Source: DASYTH01 sp035762905 (lineage in GTDB: Bacteria; Actinomycetota; Actinomycetes; Mycobacteriales; Pseudonocardiaceae). From it: 64,000 nucleotides of DNA. Position 1 is the first letter of the stretch. Every line of letters begins with the position of its first letter. Under the pieces are notes generated by a model, which worked only from the letters and a program-made list of their open reading frames with translations, searched no databases and was not told where the DNA came from. This document shows positions 32,537 to 40,885 of the stretch, in pieces. Made by a program: the position numbers and the translations under genes. The DNA lies in the NCBI RefSeq assembly GCF_035762905.1, contig NZ_DASUCC010000146.1:1-64000 (forward strand), read 5' to 3'.

Positions 32537-33123
32537 CGCAGCACCTCCCCTGCTCCAGGCCGGCCGGCGAGCACGGTCCGCAGCGCGCGCAGCGCGTGGT
32601 AGGACCGCGACTTCACGGTTCCGGCGGGTATGCCCAGTTCCTTGGCGGCCTCGGCCACCGTTCTACCCCGGTAGTACATCTCCACAAGCACTTCCCGGTG
32701 CTCGGCGGACAGCGAGTCCATGGCGCCGAGTACGGCCATCGAGTTGACCACTTGTTCGGCGTGGTCCAGCTCGACGGCCGGCACGTCCACCGGCTCGCCC
32801 ACCTCCTGCGGACGGGCCGCTCGGGCCCGGGCGCGGTCGGTGATGATGTTTCGTGCGACGGTGAGCAACCACCCTCGCACCGACCCCTTGGAGTCGTTGC
32901 GCAGATCATCCGCGTGCTTCCAGGCGCGGAGCAGCGTCTCCTGCACCACGTCCTCGGCCGCGGCCCGGTCCCCGGTGAGCCGGGTTGCATAGGCCAACAC
33001 GCTACGACCGTGTTCGTGATACAGGAAACGGATCAGGTCCTCGCCTGGCGCGCGCTGTTCCTGCACGTCGCTGTCGCGCCGTCGGCGCGACCGCAAGCCT
33101 GGGAACGTCACGCCTGCCCTCAC
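32533..33123 (-). CDS. ECF RNA polymerase sigma factor (SigL-like)
   Basis: 196 residues. Sigma-2 domain: LYHEHGRSVLAYATRLTGDR and AAAEDVVQETLLRAWKH. Sigma-4 domain: LSAEHREVLVEMYYRGRTVAEAA, with the HTH ending in GIPAGTVKSRSYHALRALR. A 19-residue basic leader precedes the fold, so an internal GTG (VQEQRAPGEDL) could be the real start. Together with the downstream ZAS anti-sigma gene it matches mycobacterial SigL/RslA-type pairs. Confidence 0.92.
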   Translation of the reverse strand: MRAGVTFPGLRSRRRRDSDVQEQRAPGEDLIRFLYHEHGRSVLAYATRLTGDRAAAEDVVQETLLRAWKHADDLRNDSKGSVRGWLLTVARNIITDRARARAARPQEVGEPVDVPAVELDHAEQVVNSMAVLGAMDSLSAEHREVLVEMYYRGRTVAEAAKELGIPAGTVKSRSYHALRALRTVLAGRPGAGEVLR

Positions 33124-33220
33124 CTGCCCGGACTAATCGGACACTACCGTGGTCGGCGAGAACAGTACTGGACCGTGCCATGAGACATGTCCACCCTTTC
33201 ATCTTTGCCGTGCTGGCGGG

Positions 33221-33264
33221 TCCGCCGGGCGGGTGTGGAAGGGGACCGTTTCCCGCCCGGCGGA
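33221..33264 (-). terminator. putative terminator after the lipoprotein gene
   Basis: A perfect 13-bp stem TCCGCCGGGCGGG with an 18-base loop lies 21 bases downstream of the lipoprotein stop. On the plus strand it is followed by CCTTTTC, so it could also stop plus-strand transcripts. Confidence 0.55.
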
Positions 33265-33285
33265 GCCTTTTCTCAGTTACCACCG

Positions 33286-33813
33286 TCATCGGCCGCCGCT
33301 GTCGGGAGGCGGGGCCGCCACGGTGGTCTGAGCCTTCTCGCCATCGGGTCGGGCGGCGAACCACGTGCCGCCGACCCCCTGGCCGTTCGTGTCGCCGGGT
33401 CTGACGTCCTCGGCGAAGTGGTAGAGCGGCCACCCCTTCAAGGTGACCTGGGTACGTCCGTCGGCCCGGCTGACCACGCCGACCAGGCCCGGTTCGATGC
33501 CGCTGAGCACGACCTCGGAAGCCGTTCGGACGATCATCGGCGGCCACAGCCGCGCGCAGTCCGCGGCGCAGGTGGCGGCCGGCGGGCTGGCCCGGTCCCG
33601 GTCGAACCGGTACAGCGTGAGCCCGTGCTGGTCGGTGACCACGGGGCCGAGCACGCCGGCCTCGGTCACCACGAGCCTGGCATCGACCGCGCCGCCGGTC
33701 CCGGCGCCCGTGGCGGGCACCGGGACCGCGGTGCCGGCCTCCCGGCCGCACGCCGCGAGCGCCATCAGACCGGTCGCCGCCGCGGCGACGACCGGGGCTC
33801 GGGTGCGCGTCAT
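33286..33813 (-). CDS. secreted lipoprotein with two Y-x-F-x-x-D motifs
   Basis: 175 residues. Lipobox LALAAC puts the lipidated Cys at residue 22. The mature part has two copies of the COG4315 repeat: LTLYRFDRD followed by CAADCARLWPP, and WPLYHFAED. The family is surface-anchored and of unknown function, often redox- or haem-linked by context. It lies upstream of the ECF sigma operon in the same direction, and a SigL-type promoter precedes it, so it is probably part of that sigma factor's regulon. AGAGAGG serves as ribosome-binding site. Confidence 0.88.
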   Translation of the reverse strand: MTRTRAPVVAAAATGLMALAACGREAGTAVPVPATGAGTGGAVDARLVVTEAGVLGPVVTDQHGLTLYRFDRDRASPPAATCAADCARLWPPMIVRTASEVVLSGIEPGLVGVVSRADGRTQVTLKGWPLYHFAEDVRPGDTNGQGVGGTWFAARPDGEKAQTTVAAPPPDSGGR

Positions 33814-33846
33814 GGGACCGGCCTCTCTACTCGTGCGACACCATCC

Positions 33847-33873
33847 ACACGAGCGGCCCGTCGCTCCGGTTCA
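33847..33873 (-). promoter_or_regulatory. ECF (SigL-type) promoter for the lipoprotein gene
   Basis: On the minus strand TGAACC (33868-33873), a 16-bp spacer and CGTGT (33847-33851) closely match the TGAACC-N16/17-CGTGTC promoter known for mycobacterial SigL. It lies 33 bases upstream of the lipoprotein ATG and next to the sigma gene itself. Confidence 0.6.
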
Positions 33874-33983
33874 CCCGGTTCGCCAAATTTTTCGGAGAAC
33901 TTGGTCGGGGTCACCGCCGCCGCTCATGCCGAGGAACCGCGACTCGACGGCGACCACCGATCCATGAACCGGCCGGGGACCCC

Positions 33984-33989
33984 TAGGCT
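33984..33989 (+). promoter_or_regulatory. putative -10 box of the SDR gene (leaderless)
   Basis: TAGGCT lies 7 bases before the ATG at 33997, the spacing expected for a leaderless transcript. No convincing -35 box is visible and no Shine-Dalgarno sequence precedes the ATG. Confidence 0.4.
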
Positions 33990-33996
33990 TTTCGCC

Positions 33997-34875
33997 ATGG
34001 CGACGTGGGCAGCGACCGACATACCCGACCAGACCGGCCGCACGGTGGTGATCACCGGAGCGAACAGCGGGATCGGGGCGGCCGCCGCCGGTCAGTTGGC
34101 CCGGGCCGGGGCGCAGGTGATCATCGCCTGCCGCAACACGGAGAAGGGCGCGGCGGCCGCGGCGGCGATGTCGGGCCCGGTCGAGGTCCGGGCGCTGGAT
34201 CTGGCCGACCTGTCCTCGGTGCGGGCGTTCGCCGAGACGGTCACCGAGCCGGTGGACATTCTGATCAACAACGCCGGGGTCATGGCGACCCCGCTTCGCC
34301 GCACCCCGGACGGCTTCGAGCTGCAGATCGGGACCAACCACCTGGGTCATTTCGCGCTCACCGGCCTGCTGCTCGACCGGATCCGGGACCGGGTGGTGAC
34401 GGTGGCCAGCAGCATGCACCGGGCCGGCCGGATCCGGCTGGACGACCTGAACTGGGAGCGTCGGCGCTATCAGCGGTGGGGCGCGTACGGCCAGTCCAAG
34501 CTGGCCAACCTGCTCTTCACCTACGAGCTCGGGCGTCGGCTGACCGCGGCCGGCTCGCCGGTGCGGGCGGTCGCCGCGCACCCGGGCTACGCCGCGACCA
34601 ACCTGCAGGCGCACACCGAGTCGGTGCTGGACCTGCTCATGCGCATCGGCAACCGGGTGTTCGCCCAGAGCGCGGCCAACGGCGCGCTGCCCACGCTGTA
34701 CGCCGCGGTCACCGACGTGCCCACCGGCAGCTACGCGGGACCGTCCGGAATGTCGGAGATGCGCGGCGCACCAAAGCTGGTCCAGTCCAGCCCCGCCGCA
34801 CGCGACGAGGACACCGCCGGCAAGCTCTGGGACCTCTCCGAACAACTCACCGGCGTCACCTACAAGTTCGGCTGA
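33997..34875 (+). CDS. short-chain dehydrogenase/reductase (retinol dehydrogenase-like)
   Basis: 292 residues. Rossmann motif TGANSGIGAAAAG (about 20-32), NNAGVM structural motif, catalytic Ser in TVASSMHRAG and the YxxxK pair in GAYGQSKLANLL. The HPGYAATNLQ segment is typical of the classical SDR subgroup annotated as retinol/oxidoreductase-like. NADP(H) is more likely than NAD(H), given the basic residue after the second strand (ACRNTEKG). Substrate not known. Confidence 0.92.
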   Translation: MATWAATDIPDQTGRTVVITGANSGIGAAAAGQLARAGAQVIIACRNTEKGAAAAAAMSGPVEVRALDLADLSSVRAFAETVTEPVDILINNAGVMATPLRRTPDGFELQIGTNHLGHFALTGLLLDRIRDRVVTVASSMHRAGRIRLDDLNWERRRYQRWGAYGQSKLANLLFTYELGRRLTAAGSPVRAVAAHPGYAATNLQAHTESVLDLLMRIGNRVFAQSAANGALPTLYAAVTDVPTGSYAGPSGMSEMRGAPKLVQSSPAARDEDTAGKLWDLSEQLTGVTYKFG

Positions 34876-34895
34876 CGCCGCGCCGCCCGGCGAAA

Positions 34896-34922
34896 GCCCC
34901 GCGCCGGATCCGGCGCGCGGGC
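34896..34922. terminator. hairpin between SDR gene and uvrA
   Basis: GCCCCGCGCCGGAT pairs with its near-complement immediately following (one bulged base). It lies between convergent genes and probably terminates both. Confidence 0.55.
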
Positions 34923-34961
34923 TGCCCGCTCGAGCCGTGGCCGAGCGGGAACGGTCGCGGG

Positions 34962-37841
34962 TCAGCCGGCGGCGGCGGTGTCCTGGTCGGTGAGCACCGT
35001 GCGGAGGAACTCGCCGGTGTAGCTCTCGGGTAGGTCGGCGACCTGTTCGGGGGTGCCCTCGGCGATCACCAGGCCACCGCCGGAGCCGCCCTCCGGGCCC
35101 ATGTCGATCACCCAGTCCGAGGTCTTGATCACGTCGAGGTTGTGCTCGATCACGATCACGGTGTTGCCCTTCTCCACCAACCCGTTGATCACGCCGAGCA
35201 GCTTGCGGATGTCCTCGAAGTGCAGGCCGGTGGTCGGCTCGTCGAGGATGTAGACGGTCTTGCCGGTGGACCGCTTCTGCAGTTCGCTGGCCAGCTTGAC
35301 CCGCTGCGCCTCGCCGCCGGACAAGGTCGGCGCGGGCTGCCCCAGCCGCACGTACCCCAGGCCCACGTCGACCAGCGTGCGCAGGTGCCGGTGGATCGCC
35401 TTGATCGGCTCGAAGAACTCCTCGGCCTCCTCGATCGGCATGTCCAGGACCTCGGAGACGGTCTTGCCCTTGTAGTGCACCTCAAGGGTCTCCCGGTTGT
35501 ACCGGGCGCCCTTGCACACCTCGCACGGCACATACACGTCCGGCAGGAAGTTCATCTCGATCTTGATCGTGCCGTCGCCCGCGCACGCCTCGCACCGGCC
35601 GCCCTTGACGTTGAACGAGAACCGGCCCGGCTGGTAGCCGCGCACCTTGGCCTCGGTGGTCGCGGCGAACAGCTTGCGGATGTTGTCGAACACCCCGGTG
35701 TAGGTGGCCGGGTTGGACCGTGGAGTACGGCCGATCGGCGACTGGTCCACCCGGACCAGCTTGTCGACCTTCTCCAGGCCGCGCACCCGGGTGTGCCGGC
35801 CGGGAACCTGGCGCGCCCCGTTGAGCTTGTTCGCCAGCACCGTGGCCAGGATGTCGTTGACCAGCGTGGATTTCCCGGAACCGGAGACCCCGGTGACCGC
35901 GACCAGGCAGCCGAGCGGAAACGACACGTCGATCCCGCGCAGGTTGTGCTCGCGGGCGCCGACCACCGTGAGCTGGCGCCGGTTGTCCACCGGGCGGCGC
36001 ATCATCGGGACCGGGATCTCCTGCCGCCGGGCGAGGTAGGCCCCGGTGAGCGACCGCTTGTTGCGCAACAGCTCCTTGAACGATCCACTGTGGACGATCT
36101 CGCCGCCGTGCTCGCCGGCGCCCGGCCCGATGTCCACGATCCAGTCGGCGGTGCGGATGGTCTCCTCGTCGTGCTCGACCACGATCAGCGTGTTGCCCAG
36201 GTCGCGCAGCCGGGTCAGGGTCTCGATCAGCCGGTGGTTGTCCCGCTGGTGCAGCCCGATCGACGGCTCGTCCAACACGTAGAGCACGCCGACCAGACCG
36301 GAGCCGATCTGCGTGGCCAGCCGGATCCGCTGCGCCTCGCCGCCGGAGAGCGTCGCCGACGCCCGGTCCAGCGACAGGTAGTCCAGGCCGACGTCCAGCA
36401 GGAACCGCAGCCGCGCCTGGATCTCCTTGAGCACCGCGCCGGCGATCATCTTCTCCCGATGGCCGAGCGAGAGCCCGTCCAGGAACTCGGCGCACTCGCC
36501 CACGCTCAGCGCGCACACCTCGGCGATGGACCGCGCCCCCTGCACGGCGTGCTCGAGCGTGACGGCCAGGATCTCCGCCTTGAGCCGGGTGCCGCTGCAC
36601 GCGGGGCAGGGCACCTCGCGCATGTAACCCTCGTACTTCTCCCTGGCGTAGTCCGACTCGGTCTGGTCCAGCCGGCGCTCCAGGAACGGGATCACGCCCT
36701 CGAAGGCGGCGTAGTAGGAGCGCTCACGGCCGTAGCGGTTGCGGTAGCGGACGTGCACCTGCTCGTCGATGCCGTGCAGCACCGCCTTCTGCGCCTTGGC
36801 CGACAGCCGCCGCCACGGCACGTCCATCCGGAAGCCGACCGCCTCGCCGAGCGAGGTCAGCAGCCGCTCGAAGTACTCGGCGGTCTGGCCGACCGACCAC
36901 GGCGCGATCGCGCCCTCGCCGAGCGAGAGCTCGTCGTCCGGCACCACCAGCTCCGGATCGACCTCCATCTTCGTGCCGAGACCGGTGCACACCGGACAGG
37001 CGCCGTAGGGCGAGTTGAACGAGAACGACCGCGGCTCCAGGTCCTCGATGGCCAGCGGGTGGCCGTTCGGGCAGGCCAGGTTCTCGGAGAAGCCGCGGAT
37101 CCGCTGCGGGTCGTGCTCGGGCAGGTCGACGAACTCCAGCTCGACCAGGCCGTCGGCCAGCCGCAACGCGGTCTCCACCGAGTCGGTGAGCCGCTGCTTG
37201 GCGCTGGTCTTGACGGTGAGCCGGTCGATGACCACCGCGATCTCGTGCTTCTCCTGCTTCTTCAGCTTCGGCGGCTCGGTCAGCGAGTACACCGTGCCGT
37301 CCACCCGGGCTCGCGAGTAGCCCTGCGACTGGAGCTGGGAGAACAGGTCGACGTACTCCCCCTTCCGGCCGCGCACCACCGGGGCCAGCACCTGGAACCG
37401 CACCCCCTGCTCCATGGCCAGCACCTGGTCCACGATCTGCTGCGGGGTCTGCTTGCTGATCGCCTCGCCGCAGATCGGGCAGTGCGGCTTGCCGGCGCGG
37501 GCGAACAGCAGCCGCAGGTAGTCGTAGACCTCGGTGATGGTGCCGACGGTCGAGCGCGGGTTGCGGCTGGTGGATTTCTGGTCGATGGACACCGCGGGCG
37601 AAAGGCCCTCGATGAAGTCCACGTCGGGCTTGTCCATCTGGCCGAGGAACTGCCGAGCGTAGGCGGACAGCGATTCGACATAACGCCGCTGCCCCTCGGC
37701 GAAGATCGTGTCGAAGGCGAGGCTCGACTTGCCCGAGCCGGACAGGCCGGTGAAGACCACCAGGCTGTTCCTGGGCAGGTCGAGGTCGACACCGCGCAGG
37801 TTGTGCTCCCGCGCACCGCGGACGACGAGGCGGTCGGCCAC
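34962..37841 (-). CDS. uvrA: excinuclease ABC subunit A
   Basis: 959-residue DNA-damage recognition ATPase of nucleotide excision repair. Two ABC modules: Walker A GLSGSGKSSLAFDT at about residue 32 and GVSGSGKSTLVNDIL at about 650, with signature sequences SATLSGGEAQRIRLATQ and APTLSGGEAQRVKLA. Zinc-binding CxxC pairs are in CPVCTGLG-type, CPACSGTRLKAE and CEACAGDGTIKIEMNFLPD regions. Full length. No canonical actinobacterial SOS box was recognised upstream. Confidence 0.98.
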   Translation of the reverse strand: MADRLVVRGAREHNLRGVDLDLPRNSLVVFTGLSGSGKSSLAFDTIFAEGQRRYVESLSAYARQFLGQMDKPDVDFIEGLSPAVSIDQKSTSRNPRSTVGTITEVYDYLRLLFARAGKPHCPICGEAISKQTPQQIVDQVLAMEQGVRFQVLAPVVRGRKGEYVDLFSQLQSQGYSRARVDGTVYSLTEPPKLKKQEKHEIAVVIDRLTVKTSAKQRLTDSVETALRLADGLVELEFVDLPEHDPQRIRGFSENLACPNGHPLAIEDLEPRSFSFNSPYGACPVCTGLGTKMEVDPELVVPDDELSLGEGAIAPWSVGQTAEYFERLLTSLGEAVGFRMDVPWRRLSAKAQKAVLHGIDEQVHVRYRNRYGRERSYYAAFEGVIPFLERRLDQTESDYAREKYEGYMREVPCPACSGTRLKAEILAVTLEHAVQGARSIAEVCALSVGECAEFLDGLSLGHREKMIAGAVLKEIQARLRFLLDVGLDYLSLDRASATLSGGEAQRIRLATQIGSGLVGVLYVLDEPSIGLHQRDNHRLIETLTRLRDLGNTLIVVEHDEETIRTADWIVDIGPGAGEHGGEIVHSGSFKELLRNKRSLTGAYLARRQEIPVPMMRRPVDNRRQLTVVGAREHNLRGIDVSFPLGCLVAVTGVSGSGKSTLVNDILATVLANKLNGARQVPGRHTRVRGLEKVDKLVRVDQSPIGRTPRSNPATYTGVFDNIRKLFAATTEAKVRGYQPGRFSFNVKGGRCEACAGDGTIKIEMNFLPDVYVPCEVCKGARYNRETLEVHYKGKTVSEVLDMPIEEAEEFFEPIKAIHRHLRTLVDVGLGYVRLGQPAPTLSGGEAQRVKLASELQKRSTGKTVYILDEPTTGLHFEDIRKLLGVINGLVEKGNTVIVIEHNLDVIKTSDWVIDMGPEGGSGGGLVIAEGTPEQVADLPESYTGEFLRTVLTDQDTAAAG

Positions 37842-38069
37842 TGAGTTCCCTTCAATCGTGCTGGTGGGTCGTGCTCGGAGCAGCCGGATGAGGCCACCCG
37901 AGCGGCCGCGCCCATGCTATGACCGAGCACCGACAATTCCGTCGGGTACCCGAACGGCGACCGACGCCACTCACCGAGCGGTTTCGGTCCCGGCCAAATC
38001 CGCCTAGGCTGTCCGAATCCCAACCCAAGCCTTGACCACTTTCACGACCGATCACGCGGGGATGTCGGT
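37842..38069. promoter_or_regulatory. divergent promoter region of uvrA and the MDMPI-family gene
   Basis: No gene here. TAGGCT (38005-38010, plus strand) is a likely -10 box for the gene at 38070. TAGCAT (minus strand, about 37915-37920) is a possible -10 for uvrA. A perfect 12-bp palindrome TCGGGTACCCGA lies at 37942-37953. It does not match the GAAC-N4-GTTC LexA core, so it may be an unrelated operator. Confidence 0.35.
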
Positions 38070-38873
38070 ATGACCGGATCAAGCACCTCACCGGAGACGT
38101 CGGTGGAGCACGAGACCGTGCCTGCCCAGCGTAGCTCCGCCGAACGAACGGCAATGGAGCGCGCCGGCAAGGGCCTTGCGGCCGTGCGGCTGGCGACCGA
38201 GCGGCTCTGGGGTGAGGTTTCCCTGCTCGATGACCGGGAGATCAAGCGCCCGACCCAGCTGCCCGGCTGGACCAGAGCGCACGTCGTGACCCACCTCGCG
38301 CGCAACGCCGACGCGTGTGTGAACCTGCTCACCTGGGCACGGACCGGGATCGAGCACCCGATGTACGCCAGCCGGGCGGACCGGGACGCCGACATCGAGG
38401 AGGGCTCGAAACGGATGGCCCAGGTCCTCCGCGAGGACCTGCTCGCCGCGTGCACCCGGTTCGAGGAGGCGGCCGACCGGTTGACCGGCCGGGACTGGCT
38501 GGCGCAGGTCGCGCACCGCACCGGCCGGGTGTTCGCCGCCGGCTACGTGCCGTGGATGCGGCTGTTCGAGGTGTGGGTCCACCTGGTCGACCTGGACGTC
38601 GGCTTCGGCTTCGCCGACATCCCGGCCGCGCACCAGACGGCGCTGCTGCAGAGCGCGGTGTACCCGCACGTGCGGACCGACGGCACCCCGCTGCGCATCC
38701 GGGCCGAGCTGCCGGACGGCGGTCAGCGCAGCTGGGAGATCCGCACGCCGGCGGCGGCCAGCATCTCGACGGACATCATCGGACCGGCCGCGCCGATGCT
38801 GGCCTGGCTCGCCGGCCGGGGCAGCGGCACCGACCTGCGCGGCAACCCACCGGAACTCGCGCCCTGGGGCTGA
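38070..38873 (+). CDS. maleylpyruvate isomerase family mycothiol-dependent enzyme
   Basis: 267 residues. N-terminal DinB/MDMPI four-helix domain with the metal- and mycothiol-site motif LPGWTRAHVVTHLARNADA, and a second histidine-containing helix WMRLFEVWVHLVDLDVGFG. A C-terminal SCP-2-like MDMPI domain follows. The family uses mycothiol as cofactor for isomerase or transferase reactions; the substrate is unknown here. Its last 151 bases overlap the convergent acyltransferase gene. Confidence 0.9.
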   Translation: MTGSSTSPETSVEHETVPAQRSSAERTAMERAGKGLAAVRLATERLWGEVSLLDDREIKRPTQLPGWTRAHVVTHLARNADACVNLLTWARTGIEHPMYASRADRDADIEEGSKRMAQVLREDLLAACTRFEEAADRLTGRDWLAQVAHRTGRVFAAGYVPWMRLFEVWVHLVDLDVGFGFADIPAAHQTALLQSAVYPHVRTDGTPLRIRAELPDGGQRSWEIRTPAAASISTDIIGPAAPMLAWLAGRGSGTDLRGNPPELAPWG

Positions 38874-39997
38874 GCCGCACCGGTCAGCCGCCGGTGCGCC
38901 GGCCGCTCGACCAGCCGGGTCATCAGCCAGCCGAGCAGCACGGCCGCGGCGACGCAGACGATGATCCGCGCCCATGGCCGGACGCCGCCGTCGACCAGCA
39001 GCCGGGCGACCACGAAGCCGAGTTCCTGGTTGACCAGGTACAGGCCGTAGGAGATGCCGGCCAGCCAGGTGATCACCGGGGCGAGCCGGTTCAGCGGGCC
39101 GACCTTCCAGTCCGGGCCGCCGGCCGCCGCCACGATGCCGACCAGGACCACGCCGAACGCGATGGTGGACGGGGTGTCGGTGAAGTGCGCGTGGGCGTCC
39201 TGGGCGACCAGCACGGCGACCAGGTAGCCGGCCAGGTGCGCGCCGCCGAGGCGCTTGCTGGTCCACATCCAGATGGCCACTCCGGCACCGAACAGCGCCA
39301 CCCGGTGCAGGGCGAGGCCGTCGAACGTGGACTTGATCCACTGTGCCGCGTCGTCACCCCTCAGCGTGAAGCGGATGATCACCGGAACGAGGACCAGCGA
39401 CCACAGCAGCCCCGACAGCCGCTGGCCGCCCCAGCCGAACCGGCGGCACAGGAACGTGGCCGCCACGAACGCCATGACCTGCGCCGGCAGGGTCCAGTAG
39501 GAGGCGTCGATCCAGTGCAGCGCCGGTGACCAGGCCTGCACCATGAACACGTTGCCGAGCAGGTCGGCGAGGGTGGGCAGGTACCAGGGATGGGCGGTCA
39601 CGCCGGCCACCGAACTGGGCTGACCGAAGACGAGGTCGAGCGGGCCGTCGAACCGCAGGTGGTTGAACGCGGCGACGGCGAGCCGGGTCACGAAGTAGGT
39701 GGCGAGCACGGCAACCACGTAAGCGGGGATCACTCGGGCGAGGCGGTTCCATAGCCACTTGCCGGTGTTACCCCTGCGTACAGTGACACAGACGAAATAG
39801 GCCGAGATCACCATGAGGGTGCTCGCACCGAACTGCAGCGGGAGCACCACCGGATAGGGCCCGAGTTCCGGATGGTTGATCGGCGCTTGGTGCGTGACGT
39901 GCTGAAAGACGACGGCGCCGACGGCGATGACACGGAGGAGATCCCAGCTGAGCCGCCGCTGGGAGCGTTGTGGGGTATCAGTTTTCGGGTTCGGCAC
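38723..39997 (-). CDS. membrane acyltransferase (acyltransferase_3 family)
   Basis: 424 residues with about ten transmembrane segments. The family pattern is the N-terminal RRLSWDLLRVIAVGAVVFQHVTHQAP (catalytic-type His in FQHV) and the R-rich loop NRLARVIPAYVVAV. It O-acylates sugars or other envelope molecules. The fold ends around residue 370 (RLVERPAHRRL). The last 50 or so residues are low-complexity and are read antisense through the MDMPI gene, so the long tail may be an accident of a late stop codon. Confidence 0.85.
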   Translation of the reverse strand: MPNPKTDTPQRSQRRLSWDLLRVIAVGAVVFQHVTHQAPINHPELGPYPVVLPLQFGASTLMVISAYFVCVTVRRGNTGKWLWNRLARVIPAYVVAVLATYFVTRLAVAAFNHLRFDGPLDLVFGQPSSVAGVTAHPWYLPTLADLLGNVFMVQAWSPALHWIDASYWTLPAQVMAFVAATFLCRRFGWGGQRLSGLLWSLVLVPVIIRFTLRGDDAAQWIKSTFDGLALHRVALFGAGVAIWMWTSKRLGGAHLAGYLVAVLVAQDAHAHFTDTPSTIAFGVVLVGIVAAAGGPDWKVGPLNRLAPVITWLAGISYGLYLVNQELGFVVARLLVDGGVRPWARIIVCVAAAVLLGWLMTRLVERPAHRRLTGAAQPQGASSGGLPRRSVPLPRPASQASIGAAGPMMSVEMLAAAGVRISQLR

Positions 39998-40084
39998 GAG
40001 CTCGCAGACGAGTCGGGGGCACTGGGTTACGGTCGCTCTCAGCTACCAACCCTAAAGCGTGAACCTGAGACTCCGCTGAACGAG

Positions 40085-40113
40085 TGGAACCGGCGCCCGC
40101 GGCCCACTAGCGT
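40085..40113 (+). promoter_or_regulatory. putative leaderless promoter of the MBL-fold gene
   Basis: TGGAAC (40085-40090), a 17-bp spacer and TAGCGT (40108-40113) lie 8 bases before the GTG at 40122. The -10 box and its spacing are the same as for the gene at 2127. The -35 is a weak match. The rest of 39998-40121 is the divergent gap to the acyltransferase gene. Confidence 0.45.
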
Positions 40114-40121
40114 CAGCCAGC

Positions 40122-40799
40122 GTGAACGTTCTCGAGAACTACACCGGCCACGTGGACCCGGGCGGCGCCGCCACCCGCCGCACCCTGGAGGCGCTGACGA
40201 TCACCAAGGTGTCCGTCGGCCCCATGGACAACAACGCGTACCTGCTGGTTTGCCGCGCCACCAACGAGGCCCTGCTGATCGACGCCGCCGCCGAGCCCGA
40301 GCGGTTGTCGGACCTGATCGGGCACGACGACGGCCGGCCGACGCTGCGCACCATCGTCACCACCCACCAGCACCCCGACCACTGGCAGGCGCTCGGGGCC
40401 ATCGCCGGCTCCTACGGCGCCAACACCATCGCCCATCCCGACGACGCCGGCCCCTTGCCCGTCCCCCCCGACCGCCTGGTGACCCACGGCGACACCGTCA
40501 CCGTCGGCGAGATCTCCCTGGAGATCATCCACCTGCGCGGCCACACCCCCGGCTCCATCGCCATCCTCTACCGCGACCCCACCTCCCACCCCCACCTCTT
40601 CACCGGCGACTCCCTTTTCCCCGGCGGTCCAGGGCGGACAACAAGTCCCGAGGACTTCACCAGTCTGCTGAACGACCTGGAAGCACGGATCTTCGGCGAA
40701 CTCCCCGACGACACGTGGTTCTACCCAGGCCACGGCGACGACTCCACGCTCGGCGAGGAGCGTCCCAAGCTCGGTGAATGGCGCGAACGCGGCTGGTGA
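40122..40799 (+). CDS. MBL-fold metallo-hydrolase (glyoxalase II-like), 3' end supplied by the mobile element
   Basis: 225 residues, full length. Metal ligands: THQHPDHW (HxHxDH), His in LRGHTPGS, Asp in FTGDSLF and His in YPGHGDD. It is a hydroxyacylglutathione hydrolase-like thioesterase, in actinobacteria probably acting on mycothiol or bacillithiol-type thioesters. The integrated element begins inside it, near the FTGDSLF codons. The final ~60 residues are therefore probably element-borne: they match the displaced remnant at 60457-60650 in 47 of 60 positions by eye. FPGGPGRTT replaces FPGGVGKTT, and codons such as CCA, ACA, AGT and CTT appear from this point. All ligands are retained, so the protein should work. 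Confidence 0.92.
   Translation: MNVLENYTGHVDPGGAATRRTLEALTITKVSVGPMDNNAYLLVCRATNEALLIDAAAEPERLSDLIGHDDGRPTLRTIVTTHQHPDHWQALGAIAGSYGANTIAHPDDAGPLPVPPDRLVTHGDTVTVGEISLEIIHLRGHTPGSIAILYRDPTSHPHLFTGDSLFPGGPGRTTSPEDFTSLLNDLEARIFGELPDDTWFYPGHGDDSTLGEERPKLGEWRERGW
40595..40627 (+). other. left junction (attL) of the integrated element, approximate
   Basis: The left and right junctions share TCTTCACC, then GCGA (40606-40609 vs 60457-60460) and TTCCC-N-GGCGG (40617-40627 vs 60468-60478), in the coding sequence for TGD-x-LFPGG. Serine integrases need only a two-base common core, so the exact crossover cannot be fixed; GCGA is my best guess because the element-side sequence left of it at the right end no longer encodes the protein. 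Confidence 0.55.
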
Positions 40800-40819
40800 G
40801 CTTGATCGAGACCCAACCG

Positions 40820-40844
40820 GGGCCGCCTCGACAGTAGGCGGCCC
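40820..40844 (+). terminator. terminator after the element-supplied MBL 3' end
   Basis: A perfect 9-bp stem GGGCCGCCT / AGGCGGCCC with a 7-base loop lies 20 bases after the MBL stop. The element thus brings its own transcription stop as well as its own gene end. Confidence 0.6.
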
Positions 40845-40885
40845 TGCCTGTTGCTCGGCGGGGCCTCGACCGAGGGAGCCCGTCC

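Noticed and set aside
35142..37844. 900-codon plus-strand open frame opposite uvrA
   Set aside because: Shadow of high-GC third-position bias; His/Leu/Val/Arg-rich with no domain, while uvrA on the other strand is unmistakable.
37942..37953. Palindrome TCGGGTACCCGA as a LexA/SOS box for uvrA
   Set aside because: Lacks the GAAC-N4-GTTC core of actinobacterial SOS boxes; kept only as a possible unrelated operator.
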